From Gloeopeniophorella convolvens (taxonomy: Eukaryota > Basidiomycota > Agaricomycetes > Russulales), in NCBI GenBank assembly GCA_022496205.1, contig WTXD01000018.1:434001-498000 (forward strand): 64,000 nucleotides of DNA. Direction: 5' to 3'. The notes beneath the pieces were generated by a model, which was not told the DNA's origin, did not search any database, and saw only the letters and a list, made by a program, of their open reading frames with translations. Each line of letters opens with the position of its first letter. The first letter of the stretch is position 1. A program made the translations under genes and the position numbers. This document shows, piece after piece, positions 34,844-46,489 of this stretch.

Positions 34844-37800
34844 ATGTCTCTGTCGCGCTTGCTGAGGAGGGTTCTCAGCAATCCTAGCTTCGATCGTAGC
34901 CAAAGCCCGTCCAGGGACCAGGAGGACAATATGCCCGTCCACAGCCAGGAACTTCAAGAAAGGACGGCGAATGGGCGGTTCGCTACAGAGCCTCCAACTA
35001 GGGTTACTCGTTTGTGGAGAAAAAGGGAGAACGCTCGCGCAATCTCGAATCCTGATCCTCCGCCGGCGCCGACAACACCCTCGTCTGCTGGTGCGCCACA
35101 ACTGGCTGAGGTGCCCTCCGTGGCGAATGATGATCTACCCGCGATGCCTGTGCCCATGCTTTCGCCATTCACCCCTTCCCTGTTCCTCGTCCCTTCTCTC
35201 TCTCAAACGCCAGCACTGTTCCCTAGCGAAGAAATATTAGAAAGCCCCCTCTCCGCGGCATGGAATCAACTCAAGGCTGGAGAGAAGAACTTGCCCAGCG
35301 AGTCTAGGCACCTGGCGATTGACACCGCTGGTAGGTTCTTCCTCGTTTAGTAGACCTTTTTTTTGAATTCGCTTTCAGAGGATACTGTGCAACGCGCCCA
35401 AGATGTCGCCGCATTGTACACGCCTGTTTTCAGCATTGCAGGTTCCCTCGTTGAGCAGACAGGCTTGGCGAAGGCAGTGAAGGAAGGAATCGATCATTTC
35501 TTTGAAGGGATGCCGGTGTTGATGAATGCGTTGGACGAGGTTGCGGATCTTCATCCGTTCATTGGAAGTGCGTACCAACAACATCACGTCAAATGTCGCT
35601 AATACCATTCATTGCGGTACAGTTGTTGTCATGGCATTCAAAACCGTCTACACCCTCGAGCTCAAGAGGAGAGAAAACGAAAAGAAAGTGATAGCGCTTT
35701 ACGTTGAGATGAAAGACATGATGGCCGTGCTCCTTCAGTGGGTTGCGTGATGTTTTCTACGCGGGTGGCATGTTGACGTCCTTCAGATTGAGGGATATCC
35801 GAGATGACAAGGTGGTCGCACCAGACCATACTTCGATCGAAGATCGGATGAAATCGCTCGTCGACCTCACGGCAGAGGATATCAAGCAGTGTTCGAACGC
35901 ATGTGACACATACTCGAAAAAGCGATCACTTGCAAAGGTCTTGCAGGGCCCATTGTGGGACGCAAAGCTGCTCAGTTTCGTGACCTTGTTCGAGAAGCGC
36001 CGATCAGAGTTCCAGTTCGCGCTCACTGTACACACATCGCTCGGGGTTGAAGGTGCAAATACCAAGCTTGACTCCCTAGGCGCGACGGCACGTGCACTTG
36101 ACGCCAAGTGCGTGTCGCCACTCTTTCCTCGGGAGCGGTATCGCTGACGTAGCTCGGCAGGATGAATGAAATGCTTGCGGTGTTCCAGAGCTTAGTGGGC
36201 CCAGAGCAAAGGCAGCTTGCTGCCCTCGTGCAAACGAGAGGTGGCGTCAGAGTAGTTCGCGAGAACGAGAAGGTCCTGCGCGAGCTCAATAGCATTGCAA
36301 CATCGAAGTCGTCAGCACGTGTCATCACCGAACCGTCCAGGTCCCCGACCAAGTCGGGAAATGTCGAAAATCTTAGGGACGACTTATTCGAAGATCCTAG
36401 CGCTGCAGTGGAGAAGAATCTCGTTGTCTTCTCGCGCAAGTTCGAGGTTCAGAAACGCCAGATCGTCGACGAGCTTACTATCGTCGTCAAGCGCGAAACG
36501 GACCGAGTCATCCAGGAGGTGAAGACTGGACCACATGACCGGATTCTGGACCAGGTACGACATCGATACATTATCATCACCATGAGGTTATGTCATAATT
36601 CAATCTGCAGTCAATCCACGGCATCTGGAAAGAAATGGTACCGTTGCCTACTATTCATAGATGTTGACGTCGTACTCAATCACCCCGACAGGGATGGCGC
36701 GGCAATGTCAAGGCGCGCCACTTTGTGCTTGCCCTTCGCGACTACTATTTGGAGCGGGTGCATTCCGAGTCCAAAAATGTCCGCGGCGTTAGCGGCGTAA
36801 ATGAGACACGAGACCCAGATGCGTGGGCCATCGACTTTATCGACCTGGGGAGGTTGCAGCCTATCCTCGAATCGTTCGACGATGATGCTTCGGGCTTCAT
36901 CACCATCACAGAGATGAACAAGTTTACAAGCGCACGGCCGATTGACTGGAGGTACTTACGCTGAAAGCTACGCGGTAGACGCGTCTAATTACTGCGCAGC
37001 TTGCCTCATTGGGTGGCCTTTTGGGCGTCAGGTGAGATTCTGCAAATGTCACCTGCATACCGTCTGACATTAGCGATTAGGCTGGAAGATGTCAATGATT
37101 GCATACGCATCCAAGATAGAGTCGCTTTTCGCAAAGATGGCTGGCATATACTCCGAGGTCCTTCCTGCCAACCGGGAGACAGTGACAGATTATGTCTGCG
37201 TTGCTTGGAGGGTGGTTCACCCCTGGACTGCCGCGCTCAAATCGGAAGAAGAGCCCGATCCTTACCAGGAAAGGTTCACTCCATATGTAGAATCCGAGGA
37301 AGCCCGCCTGACGAAGAACCTGAAAGCTGTAGAATACGTCATCGATAGCGTGGAGACGATTCCTCTGATAGTCGGCGAGGGACGCATAGAGAAAGTGAGC
37401 TGGCACTTTGGCCACAGCGCATCCGTGGCTTACGATGGGCGATCAGACTGTCTTGCTACTCACGTATCTCCTCATGAAGCACCACTTCGAGATCATGCGG
37501 ATGGCACGGAAGAAGGTCATCTCAAGGCGCGAACTGAATGACAGCGAACAAAGCCTGCAGCGAGTTTGTGAATGCGTTCAAGCACGCATGTCACATCTGG
37601 GCAGTAAGTGTTCATTTGCACTGTCGTCCTTTTGTCATGCCCACGTTCTTCTCGCAGACATCTTCCGGCAACAAGGGCTGGACACCACCGATCGTTTCGC
37701 AACGTTTGCGTTCGGCCTTGTCCGTCCCATTCTTCTCTTTCAAGCAGCCCTTGCTAATCATAGCTTAGTTCAAGCATTACGATCAGCCAAATAACTTCTG

Positions 37801-39828
37801 GACACTCGACTATCTCAAGAGCCTCTCTGCGCCGATAGCCCCGTATTTTGATCCTGCCGAAGATCAAAACATCCAACCCCAAGACATCCTTAGACACCCA
37901 TTCAAGGATTCTCTCGAACTGGAAGCCTGGCCTTACGACGGCCACACACTTGACGAGCTCCAAGACGTCAAAACCGATGGCCCTCTCAAGGAAATGTGAG
38001 TGTCACGGATAATGTTTCATTGTGCGAGCATCTAAGGACGCTCTGCAAGCCTTGGGACGTGGCATGGTTATTACTATAATCCAGAAGGCGACCGCGAGAA
38101 CGAAGGTTGGGACACCCCGGTCACCATCGTGATCCAACTTGGAGATGGAGAAGGCCAACTCAAGGCGACGGCATGGGGAAACCAACGACGCTTTGGCGTT
38201 ACTGGCACGTATTCCCGGGACCCCGAAGGAACTTTGCATATGACACTCAAGTTGTCCTACCTCTCCGTGGACGATTGGGACGTTACGATTTTCTTCATCG
38301 GCCAGTACAACGTGACGCTGGGCGCTCTCGACGGCGTTTGGGGAGGGTCTGCCGAAGTCGCCAATAGTGTCGGCATGATGCGCTTCCGACGGATGCATCC
38401 GAAGTACCTCGTGCACTACCCAACGCTACTCGAGCTTAGGAACAACAAGGCGCGGTCGTTGTGGAGGTTTGCGCTCAGCTCCGTAGTTGATGATGTACGG
38501 CGCGAGCGGTGGGCGTGGTCGTACTTTGCCGAACGCCGTCGACGCCGACAGGTCTTCATGAGACTCGGTCTCCGCGGTTTCTACTTCGGGAATCCCCTCG
38601 TCGGAAACGAGACGCAGGACCTCCTCCTGACTGCGAGGAAGTTACAGCCCGCAGACGCTTGCTTCTATGCTATGCGCTTAGACTATATCCGGGGGACCAC
38701 TTGCGTACATGGGTAAGTCTTCTTGACAGCTATACCACACGATGCTGACGAGACGGACAGCGGGTTCACATGTGACAACTGTGGCGGTGTCATAGGCGGC
38801 AGCCGAATTGCCTGCCTGGACTGTGTATCAGCGCCATGGAATACGGTCGATTTGTGCGACTCAGAGCAATGCATCAATTCCCAAGCCTATAGAGATGACC
38901 TCGAGAAGCCCCATGAGCCGACACATCGCATACTCAAGCTCCGCACCCACCTTCTCCAGCGGCAACATATCGAAACGCACACTGCCGCGACTGAGGCATA
39001 CGACAAGATCGAATCCCTTTGCAACCGACTTGCTTCGCCGGACGTTGCGGACGAGGAGCTTGATCTCCCATACAAACCAATGTATCTTCTGGACCTCAAT
39101 GCGCAACTGAGGCTTCTGGGACCCGAAGAGGTCCGCGCAGCATCCGTACCTTACGATGGGCAACCGAGGTGCGCGAACTGTTGGGCTGGTCTCAGCCTGC
39201 CTTGTTGGTACTGTATCTCCTGTCAAGGTCTGTCCGTTATGGATAATGTGCATGCGGAAGACTGATTTGTCGACTGTTGCAGAGAGCGTTTACATATGCA
39301 ACAGCTGCGATGCGCAAGGCGGCGTCGACCTTCCCCACTTTGGACATGCGAAGGATCATTACCTCATCCGCTGCCAGGAACCATCAAAGCCCGAAGTCGA
39401 CGCTGCGGAACAGCAGCTCACAATGCTTGAACAACGTTTCGACGGCATGGAAACACGCTTCGGGACAATGGAAACACGCTTGGAAACGATGGAGACACGA
39501 CTGGAGACCATGGACATGCGCCTCAATGAACTCTCGGACCGGATGGGGACGATGGAGGGCTTACTCGGAAAGATAGCGGACGTCATATTGTCACGACGTC
39601 CAGAGGTAAGTATGAGTCGCCCGCATGTCTTGTTGCACGCTCTGATCGACGCCCGGCATTTTCAAAGCCGAGCCAAAGGGAAACGGGTGATACTTAGCAG
39701 CAGTATCGAATCTCCGTTTGTCGTCTTCGGCTTGCTGCCAAGGAACCACCCACTGACCACTCACTCTGCAGCACCAGGCAGAACTGCAAAGAAGGAATAG
39801 CCCTGGGGCCATGTCGCCGCACTATTAG
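34844..39828 (+). CDS. EF-hand / Cys-finger / coiled-coil protein, paralogue 2 (long form)
   Basis: Sixteen exons (34844-35330 first, 39772-39828 last) with consistent phases give 1,364 residues. Order: a Pro-rich N-terminus (1 to about 160); a helical block with LDEVADLHPFIG and AFKTVYTLELKRRENEKK (about 200-260) that resembles N-terminal helical domains of fungal NLR proteins; more helices; an EF-hand loop DDDASGFITITE (about 570-582); a hydrophobic HWVAFWA segment; a helical block to about 785; a beta-rich module starting LGTWHGYYY (about 865-1080); a ZZ-like finger CDNCGG...CLDC (about 1087-1115); a second Cys cluster CANC...CISC...CNSC (about 1212-1260); and a coiled coil built on 7-residue repeats (about 1295-1335). 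It pairs with the gene at 21.2-24.0 kb. The function of the family is not known to me. Calcium and zinc binding are inferred from motifs. Confidence 0.78.
39447..39530 (+). repeat. 21-bp tandem repeat coding for coiled-coil heptads
   Basis: Four consecutive 21-bp units begin at 39447, 39468, 39489 and 39510, each starting ATGGA(A/G/C). The first three encode METR(F/L)(G/E)T and the fourth MDMRLNE. They lie within exon 15 of EF-hand paralogue 2. In-frame unit gain or loss would lengthen or shorten the coiled coil without breaking the gene. Confidence 0.85.
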
Positions 39829-41055
39829 CTCGGTTTCAATGCTAGGCCTATTGCGCTCGTTGTGAAATTATATGGGCAATGTCTACGCAGATCTCCCAAG
39901 CTGCGTTGCAGCGTAGCGCGCGGGTAGCAGAGCCCCGAATTCGCCGGCTGAACGAATCTATGCCAATCTCAACTGCCGCGCAAAACCCGCACCAGCTCAA
40001 GTGACTTCGCGGGGCTGACACAACCACCCCAGTTCCACTCACGGTTCAACGTTCAACGTTTACCGGTCACCAGCCGAACAGAGCTATTGTGCAAGGTTCC
40101 GATCAGCGCCCCTCGCTCAGCTTGTGCACTTCCTCTGAAGCCGTCTCGTCCTCGCTGATCACACTGACTGTGCCTCTTGGCGGATGACGAGAATGAGATA
40201 GCCAGTTCCTCCGACGTCAATGGTTTGTCATTCCAAGGACCAATTCAACACCTGGTGCCTTCGACGATTCCACAGATCACTGCCGTCCTCAGTGATGCAT
40301 GATGCGTCGCATGCTTCCAGCAGCGATTGTCGCTTATTTGGGGTTGGCTGCCAAGTCAAACGTGCCCGGTACAGCAGTATCGCCGTCGCCGCATGATTGG
40401 CTGATGCCATACGGACGTCACGCTGAGGCGGCGACCGCAGTGGGGCGTTGACATTCCTCATGGTGATTCTGACGATATTACGCTATGCTCGGCGCTGTCA
40501 CCGGTGCTTCTAGCTACTTTCCTCGCCCATCCACCCCATGTGCCAGACTTCGCCAGTTACCACCCTGGCAAGAATATAGTGTAGGGAGTTCTGCTTCGTG
40601 CACAATGGCAGCTTTGGGCAAGTTGAACCTGACTGCCCATTCTTCCTCAGCGCTCAGCGCCAGCCCGTCTGCCAGCGCCCCTTCTCACGGCGGTTCTAGG
40701 CCAATGTTCAACCTTAATCACTGGGATCTGGCCAGCGATCAAATAAGCAGGCGCCCCTCGCTGCAAGCCCCAGCATAGGCAACCTACGTCCGATAAGCTT
40801 TCTCACGGCAGCGCTGCTTCCTAAGGCACTACCGGTTGCCTGTGCCATCAACGCATCACGGTCGCGGTCTTAAATTGGAAGCTTGGGGCAATGGGTGCGA
40901 TCTTGTCCCGCTTGGCATGCCTTCGTGCCGACGATCAAGCTGACTCCCCGTTCTGCACCATAAGCCAGTCTTACCTCGCAGACCGCTGCTGTTACCTAAC
41001 ATGGGATCGCTCCGTGTGGCTTCGGACGCACCGCAAACGTTTCCGGTCAAAATAG
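39829..41055. other. Intergenic boundary between unique DNA and the DUF6534 array
   Basis: About 1.2 kb. I see no convincing gene. Short open frames lack motifs. It marks the change from intact single-copy genes to the duplicated, partly decayed region on the right. Confidence 0.4.
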
Positions 41056-42539
41056 GTGGGATCTATTCGCCGTAGACCCCTATTGTTCCTGGGCCTAACC
41101 AGCATCGTAGGAACATTCCTAATTGCCGTGGCCTGTGAGTTCCAGTCTTCAAAAGCCGAAAAGCTCCACCGATACCATTTCTCCCCCAGTAAATTCCTGC
41201 CTCTATGGATTTGCCCTGCATCAGTATGTATGCTACATCCATACTCGTGAGTCTTATATATTGGGACTGTGGCTGAGCCATCCCTCTCACTCGCTCGGAG
41301 GCAGGTTTCAAAGACCCAGCTGTACTTAGGTCAGCCAAGCGGTCCCTCCTCACTAGCCAACATCTTCGCGCTGCTTACACTACCATCTCGAAGGCTTATT
41401 CTCACGGCACTGTTGCTAATCCATACGTTTCACCTGGCTTCGTTCGTGCAAGACTAAGCCTACTCGTCGTCGTTGATTCTGACTTAAACCCTATTACAAA
41501 TCAGGCTTCTCTACCTTGTATGGAAAATTGGTATGCAGAGCCAAATCATGGTGGTCGTTGCTTCAACTGGTCTCGGAGGGTAGCGTTGTAGATTTCGGGA
41601 ACACAGGAGTTTCTATCCGTGAGTGCACCATTTCCTTTTTTTTTCAGTGATAAGATGTAAACGGCGGGCGCTCAGTTCTTCTCTGGCCTTATTCATCCAC
41701 GCCGCTCGTAATTTCCGTGGCGCTAGCCTTGACGGATGCATTTATGTTGCACAGGTGAGCGGACAACTTACGTTTTGCTTGCCACTGAAAGGATGAATCA
41801 ATCCCCCGACAAGGTTGTACCGCCTGACTAACAGCAAAACGCGACTGTTATTTGCTGCAGTTCTGGCAACCGGCTCCCTTGCGACCGGGGCCACCGTCAC
41901 GATCAGGTCGTGGGTTATTCCAACGTAGGCCCTCCTTTGAGCAACCCGCGCAATCCTACTTTACGATTAATCATGCCATACTACTCTAGGAGACCCTGGC
42001 GACGGATTCATGGGCTTCAATCATACAACGGGTTGCTTCTCTTCTGGCATATTTTACAGTCTCTAGATGTCATTGTGATCAATGGTGGGCGTAGTTTTCC
42101 CGGTCTGCTGTGGATTTGAATGGCCTGACGGGCACAGGTTTCCTCACTCATGCGCTTTATTAATCACGGAGTGGTTTCCTGAGGTCGGACACCGTCATCA
42201 GCTACCTTATCCGCCAAGCGGTACAAACTGGACTTTTCACCTCTTTCTGCTCGGTCGCGTCTGTCCTGACGCGACAGTTCTTGCCAACTACGGCGGTTTT
42301 CAGTATATTTGGGATAAATATAGCAATCGTATACACCATTGTATGTCAATTCCAGTCTTCCCTTACGCCCTGTCATGATAACAGCTCGAGGACAGACTCT
42401 ATTGGAAACTTTGCTGAGCCGTCTCGAGCTCCGGAATCAGATGCGGCAACCGAGCGACCTTGACATGACACTTGGCAAACAAGTGCGACAGCCACCCAGC
42501 GCACCTCACCGCGAGCGTGTACATCCTAGATCAAGTTAG
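41056..42539 (+). pseudogene. DUF6534-like gene, diverged copy 0, with nonsense codon
   Basis: Exon blocks match the four later copies in order: LGLTSIVGTFLIAV, SCLYGFALHQYVCY, FKDPAVLR joined across an intron to LILTALLLIHTFHLASF, then FAAVLATGSLATGATVTI, WHILQSLDVIVING, SGFLRSDTVISYLIRQAVQT, VFSIFGINIAIVYTI, and a cytoplasmic tail with LLETLLSRLELRNQMRQP. This is the multi-pass (about seven helices) DUF6534 pattern. The codon matching Lys of LHKSRSGF in the other copies is TAA (42161-42163), which would truncate the protein before its last two helices. The C-terminal part of this type recurs as isolated fragments further right. The N-terminal start is uncertain. Confidence 0.65.
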
Positions 42540-43649
42540 AGCGCCGTCAACTTGCATTTCATTTATAGAGCAGATCAGGACGCTTCCACAGAGTCTCCTG
42601 TCTTGCGTCATAACTTACCGGATGAGCATCATAGTAGTGGCGGATAGCTCCAGTGGAGGTCGGAGCCTGGGTCACCGGCTGCATGCCGGGTTTCTCGCTA
42701 GTGGCAATAGAACCACTGTGTGCTCCGCACAACATTCCGTGACGCCACCGTCGGACTCAGACCGCTGTTGAAGCCGTTCGTGTTGAATGTATGGTCGACC
42801 CTTGGCAAACGCGCGGCGTTTGCACGTCGTAAGTACATCACTTTTATACTACTTAGAGTCCATAATGAAACAGTTTTGATTGCCATAAGCAGCTTCAAAC
42901 ATCGAATCTGCAGGCGCCGGGGCCGGGGGAGCGCGTTGCAGTCACGTGATCACACTTATCGACCCGATCAACATCGGCGACAGGGTAGTCTCCCCGAGTC
43001 AGACGCCCGATTACGTCAACCCTCGTACCTCGGGATCCTCCATCTGGCGTCTGCTTTTTCTCCAGGGGGTATTGTTGGGAGGTCCTTTGATTTCTGATTT
43101 TCACACTCAGCCGTATAATTATTTGCCTCAATTATCCCTGCTACTCTGCGTGCATCTACCTCCCTGAATGTATGCAGTCACAATGCAACGGATAGTCTCG
43201 AGTCACCGCATCGTGTGCCCGGGAGAGCCCCAGCCTGCGCTGCCGGCAACCTAGCAGCTCGCTGCGCCCACCCGCCCTGGGTCCGCCACGGCGTAGTGCA
43301 CCCACTGCCGCGTGCCCACAGACCCTTTGCCACCCCGATAGCGACAAGTTGAATATCGAGGCATGCACCCTGGGTGGCATTCAAGATGTTGAATATGGTG
43401 TGAGCCATTGAAAGTGGACCGTTTGACTTTCGGATACTTTCAGGCTACTGGACTACAAGAGGGAGATGCGAAGCCACGGCAGGCTGAAGGGGCCAGATAA
43501 AGTGATGCGACTTTGCGGTGTTAGCTGTGTTATGGTCGGGGCATAACAGGTTCCTTTGGGCTCGACATAGCCATGCACTGACATTGAGAGAGGATCAAAC
43601 AGCGAGGGAGTGCGAAGTGCGAAAGCATACGGCATCGTAATGGGCGAGT
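42540..43649. other. Array spacer between copy 0 and the MITE
   Basis: The first part (about 42,600-42,780) is a diverged relative of the sequences that follow each DUF6534 C-terminal fragment near 46.9, 50.9, 56.5 and 62.0 kb (shared GGAGGTCGGAGCCTG core). The part around 42,910-43,030 resembles spacers near 53.5 and 59.1 kb that contain CACGTGA or ACGTGAC. No gene was recognised. Confidence 0.5.
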
Positions 43650-43651
43650 TA

Positions 43652-43867
43652 CAGCTAAAACCGAAACCTTAGGCCCCTGCCGATTGTCCCCAGATACACG
43701 CGAGTCTGACATAACCTGAGCAGAGCGAGAAGTTAAGTCCTTGACGCTGGGGTTATCATTTTGTGTTGGCAGGCGGATGTCTCGGCATCAGCAACCGAAC
43801 GCTTAATTGAGACCCCGGCCTGTATTCCCGAGAAGTGGAAAAGGGCCTAAGGTTTCGGTTTTAGCTG
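43652..43867. mobile_element. Short MITE, Tc1/mariner-like, perfect 25-bp inverted repeats
   Basis: A 216-bp element. Its two ends are exact inverted copies over 25 bp, each beginning CAGCTAAAACCGAAACC from the outside. It is flanked by TA at 43650-43651 and 43868-43869. The CAG terminus and TA duplication match the MITE at 8.8 kb, although the inner sequence differs. Identity of the ends suggests fairly recent insertion. There is no coding capacity. Confidence 0.85.
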
Positions 43868-43984
43868 TAACGTTGGCATTTTCGAGCACAAGTGTCCGCG
43901 CGACACTTCGGACTTCGAATGTCCCCCACTTATCCCATCCCAATCAGGAAGGGGAGGGCACCTCTCGACAATAAGTACGTCCTC

Positions 43985-44480
43985 TTGTAAAAGCAGACTA
44001 CGACAGGGCCGATCGGCGACTCACTGCGTAGTATTCACGACCGTCCGACGAAGCCTCCGACAGATTCTGGCAGCGGACTCGGCCCGCTGTTCCCGTGCGC
44101 GAATGGAGTAGGCTTGCTTGGTTTTGACGAGCTCGAAGGGGACGACGACGAAGCTCTCCGTCGCGCCGGCGCTGCAGCCTGTGAGGATGGGTAGCTTCTG
44201 CGTCATCTCCGCCTCGCCGGAGAGCATCTTGAATGAGCACGCGGGACATAAGACGGAGAAGCCGCGCACAATTTTGTGGCACGCTTCGGTGCTTCGAGGG
44301 GTGGAGGGGCATCAGGCCTGTGGGCGGCGGGTGCGTCCTGGTGCGTCAGCTGCGCGCGGCGCGGCACTGTCAAGGTTGACTTGCCCGGCCCCTCATCGAT
44401 TTCACCATGCCTCCTGCAGCTCCTTTCACCGCCTAATCCAATACGTCGCGCGAACGCGCTGAGCGCTAGGATATGGAGAT
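43985..44480 (-). pseudogene. ODC1: Fragment of mitochondrial 2-oxodicarboxylate carrier, copy A
   Basis: Minus-strand frames carry pieces of an ODC1-type carrier. GEAEMTQKLPILTGCSAGAT and SFVVVPFELVK lie at about 44115-44235, and LEAPKRATK lies about 50 bases further upstream in the coding sense (about 44285). The C-terminal repeats are missing and the frame is broken in several places. Only a relic of the middle of the three-repeat carrier remains. It is the most divergent of the four ODC1-like relics. Confidence 0.65.
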
Positions 44481-44638
44481 AGGTATGCCTTCCGTGGATG
44501 AGTCCTCCAGGCTCTGACTCATGCATCCTGTCCAAAGCCCTGTCTTCAATTTCCTGCATATAGCGTTGCCCGTTGTGCTTTTTATCCGCATTCGGACCAT
44601 GGCCCTAGCGAAACTCAAGCGCAACCTCTCTTGCAGGC

Positions 44639-44710
44639 TTCAATGGTGCTCAGCGCCAGGCGATCAAGGACGTCGGCACGATCGCCGGCCTCCAGATCCT
44701 TCATGTCATC
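44639..44710 (+). pseudogene. Hsp70 fragment
   Basis: A single plus-strand stretch reads FNGAQRQAIKDVGTIAGLQI followed by LHVI. This corresponds to the strongly conserved Hsp70 ATPase segment FNDAQRQATKDAGTIAGL. An acceptor-like TTGCAG lies immediately upstream. No other Hsp70 exon was found near, and the following sequence does not give the expected NEPTAA. It is read as an exon remnant moved here by rearrangement. Confidence 0.65.
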
Positions 44711-44989
44711 AAGAGCCTGCTGCCCCACCCACCGTCGCCAGGTAAAGACGCGGACACTCTCCGGGTGTGCTCTAGGGGAACGACTGTCTTCCGTTACTAA
44801 GGTCTGCTTTAGGAGACAACGCTCCAGGTGAGTCCGGCCCCCGTATGACTCAGGGTACTTACTCACCGCTCGAAACCGTCTCTGCCAGTACCACCTCTCC
44901 TCTCGGCACCATGGGGGCACACTCCTCGCTATCTCCGACCTCTCGCTCCCCGCCCTCTCCCGCATACACCACCTCCCGAGAGCTCTACG

Positions 44990-45890
44990 CCTACCCGCGC
45001 GGCATGGAGCGCGACGAGGTACACCCTGTGTACTTGCCACGTGGCACGCGCGCTGCTCTGCGGGAGGCCTGGACACGGAAGAGCGGAGCGACGTGGACAG
45101 CCACGCGGGGTGCCTGTTGTGCACCCTGCAAGACGTGAGCAGCACTCGCAAGACGAGCCACCATTGCTGGCGCGCCGCAGGGTACGCTGTTGGCGGCAGC
45201 GCATCGCGGGGTGCGCCGCCAACATCTTGTGAGGCGCGCCGCATGCTGTGTGATGTGATGTCGTCGCCAGCGCGCCGTGTGCCTCCATGGCGCCTCGCAA
45301 GCCGTGGCGCCGATGGCCTCGTGCATCGCGTCGCGTTGCCAGCCGCGCCGCACCCTGCGAGACCCTGCCAGTGCACAGCAGCGCTTCGCAGGGCACGCTG
45401 TCGGCAGCTGCGGGCTGCGGGGCACGTCGTAGGTTGTTTTCTGCATGCCCTGCGAGCTGCAGGACGTCGGTGGTGCCCCACATGCAGCACACGGCGTACG
45501 GCACCGCGTTGTGGGGTGCGGCGGCGACGTCCTGCAGGGCGCGTGGGGGCCACCGCTGCACAGCCGGTGGCCACGCACTGCAGGTCCGGACGGCGGCTGT
45601 GTGTCCTGTGACGCAGCATCAACCGCCCCGCGCTTTGCTATATACAGCTGGCACGCCACATCTCCAGTGTATCTCGGCATCGTTGGTCGCGCATCGCGGG
45701 GCGCGTAGCTGCCATCTTGCCGCACGCCGCAAGGGCTGCATCGCCACCAGCTGGCGCGACGCGGACGGCGGCTGGTGCGATGTGGACGGTGGACGGTGGA
45801 CGGTGGCGGGTGGCGGTGGCAATGCGTGCGTGGCGGGCAGCGGACGGGCGAGCAAAGGACTGCACGTGAGGGTAAATATACCGTCTTGTT
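44990..45890. repeat. GC-rich, internally repetitive block 1
   Basis: Very GC-rich sequence built from degenerate modules around CTGCAGGACGTCG and GCAGGGYACGCTGT. One module occurs at about 45176 and again at about 45388. Similar modules lie in the blocks near 55.0 and 60.7 kb, the 55-kb ones partly in the opposite orientation. Long open frames on both strands reflect the base composition and are not treated as genes. A T-run at about 45,890 ends the block. Confidence 0.6.
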
Positions 45891-46489
45891 TTTTTTTTGC
45901 GCCATTGATTAAAGGTCTGATGGCCAGATGCACCGAAGCTGACAAGATAAGTGTGATTTCGGACGAGAGTGAGTAATGATGAGGCGATGACGAGCAGCGG
46001 AGTGGCCTTGCAGAGACTCGCGACCATGCGAATAAACTACGAGGGCGATGGTGATCTTATAAGTAAATTAAGTGGCAGATGGTCGTCTCACAAGTATATT
46101 GAACATATGATAGACATCTCATTAGCACAATGACATTGACATGGGGATTCGACGGAGTAAATGAGTCATGATAAGTGGTTGCCAACTGAGATCAGAGTTG
46201 TATGGAAGTAGTTTATCCATCACGGAACGACTGTCTTCCGGGATCGGATGAGGCCAGCAACGGAGACCAGGAAGTAACTTAGTCACTGCGGCAGAATTGT
46301 GATCAGGGGATCGCGATCGTTCGCAATCATGGTGAGGGGATGTAACGATAAGATGAGTTTGCCATATATAGATTAGATTACCATGAGGTCGTCGCGATGG
46401 TATGACAAACTACAACCGTTGTAATTACATAATTCCCGATTTGACCAGCCCACGTGCGGAATCGCTCAAATGTTTTTGACAGGTCTGCT
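45891..46489. other. Array spacer, no gene seen
   Basis: About 600 bp, AT-richer than its neighbours, between the GC block and the next DUF6534 fragment. No gene, RNA or clear repeat was recognised. Confidence 0.45.

Noticed and set aside
43712..43760. Possible small structured RNA in the 216-bp element
   Set aside because: It does not match 5S rRNA or a tRNA cloverleaf, and the fold potential is explained by the MITE ends.
44615..45976. Several 170-335 codon open frames in the GC-rich block
   Set aside because: They occur on both strands, are Arg/Ala/Cys-rich and follow the repeat modules, so they arise from base composition.
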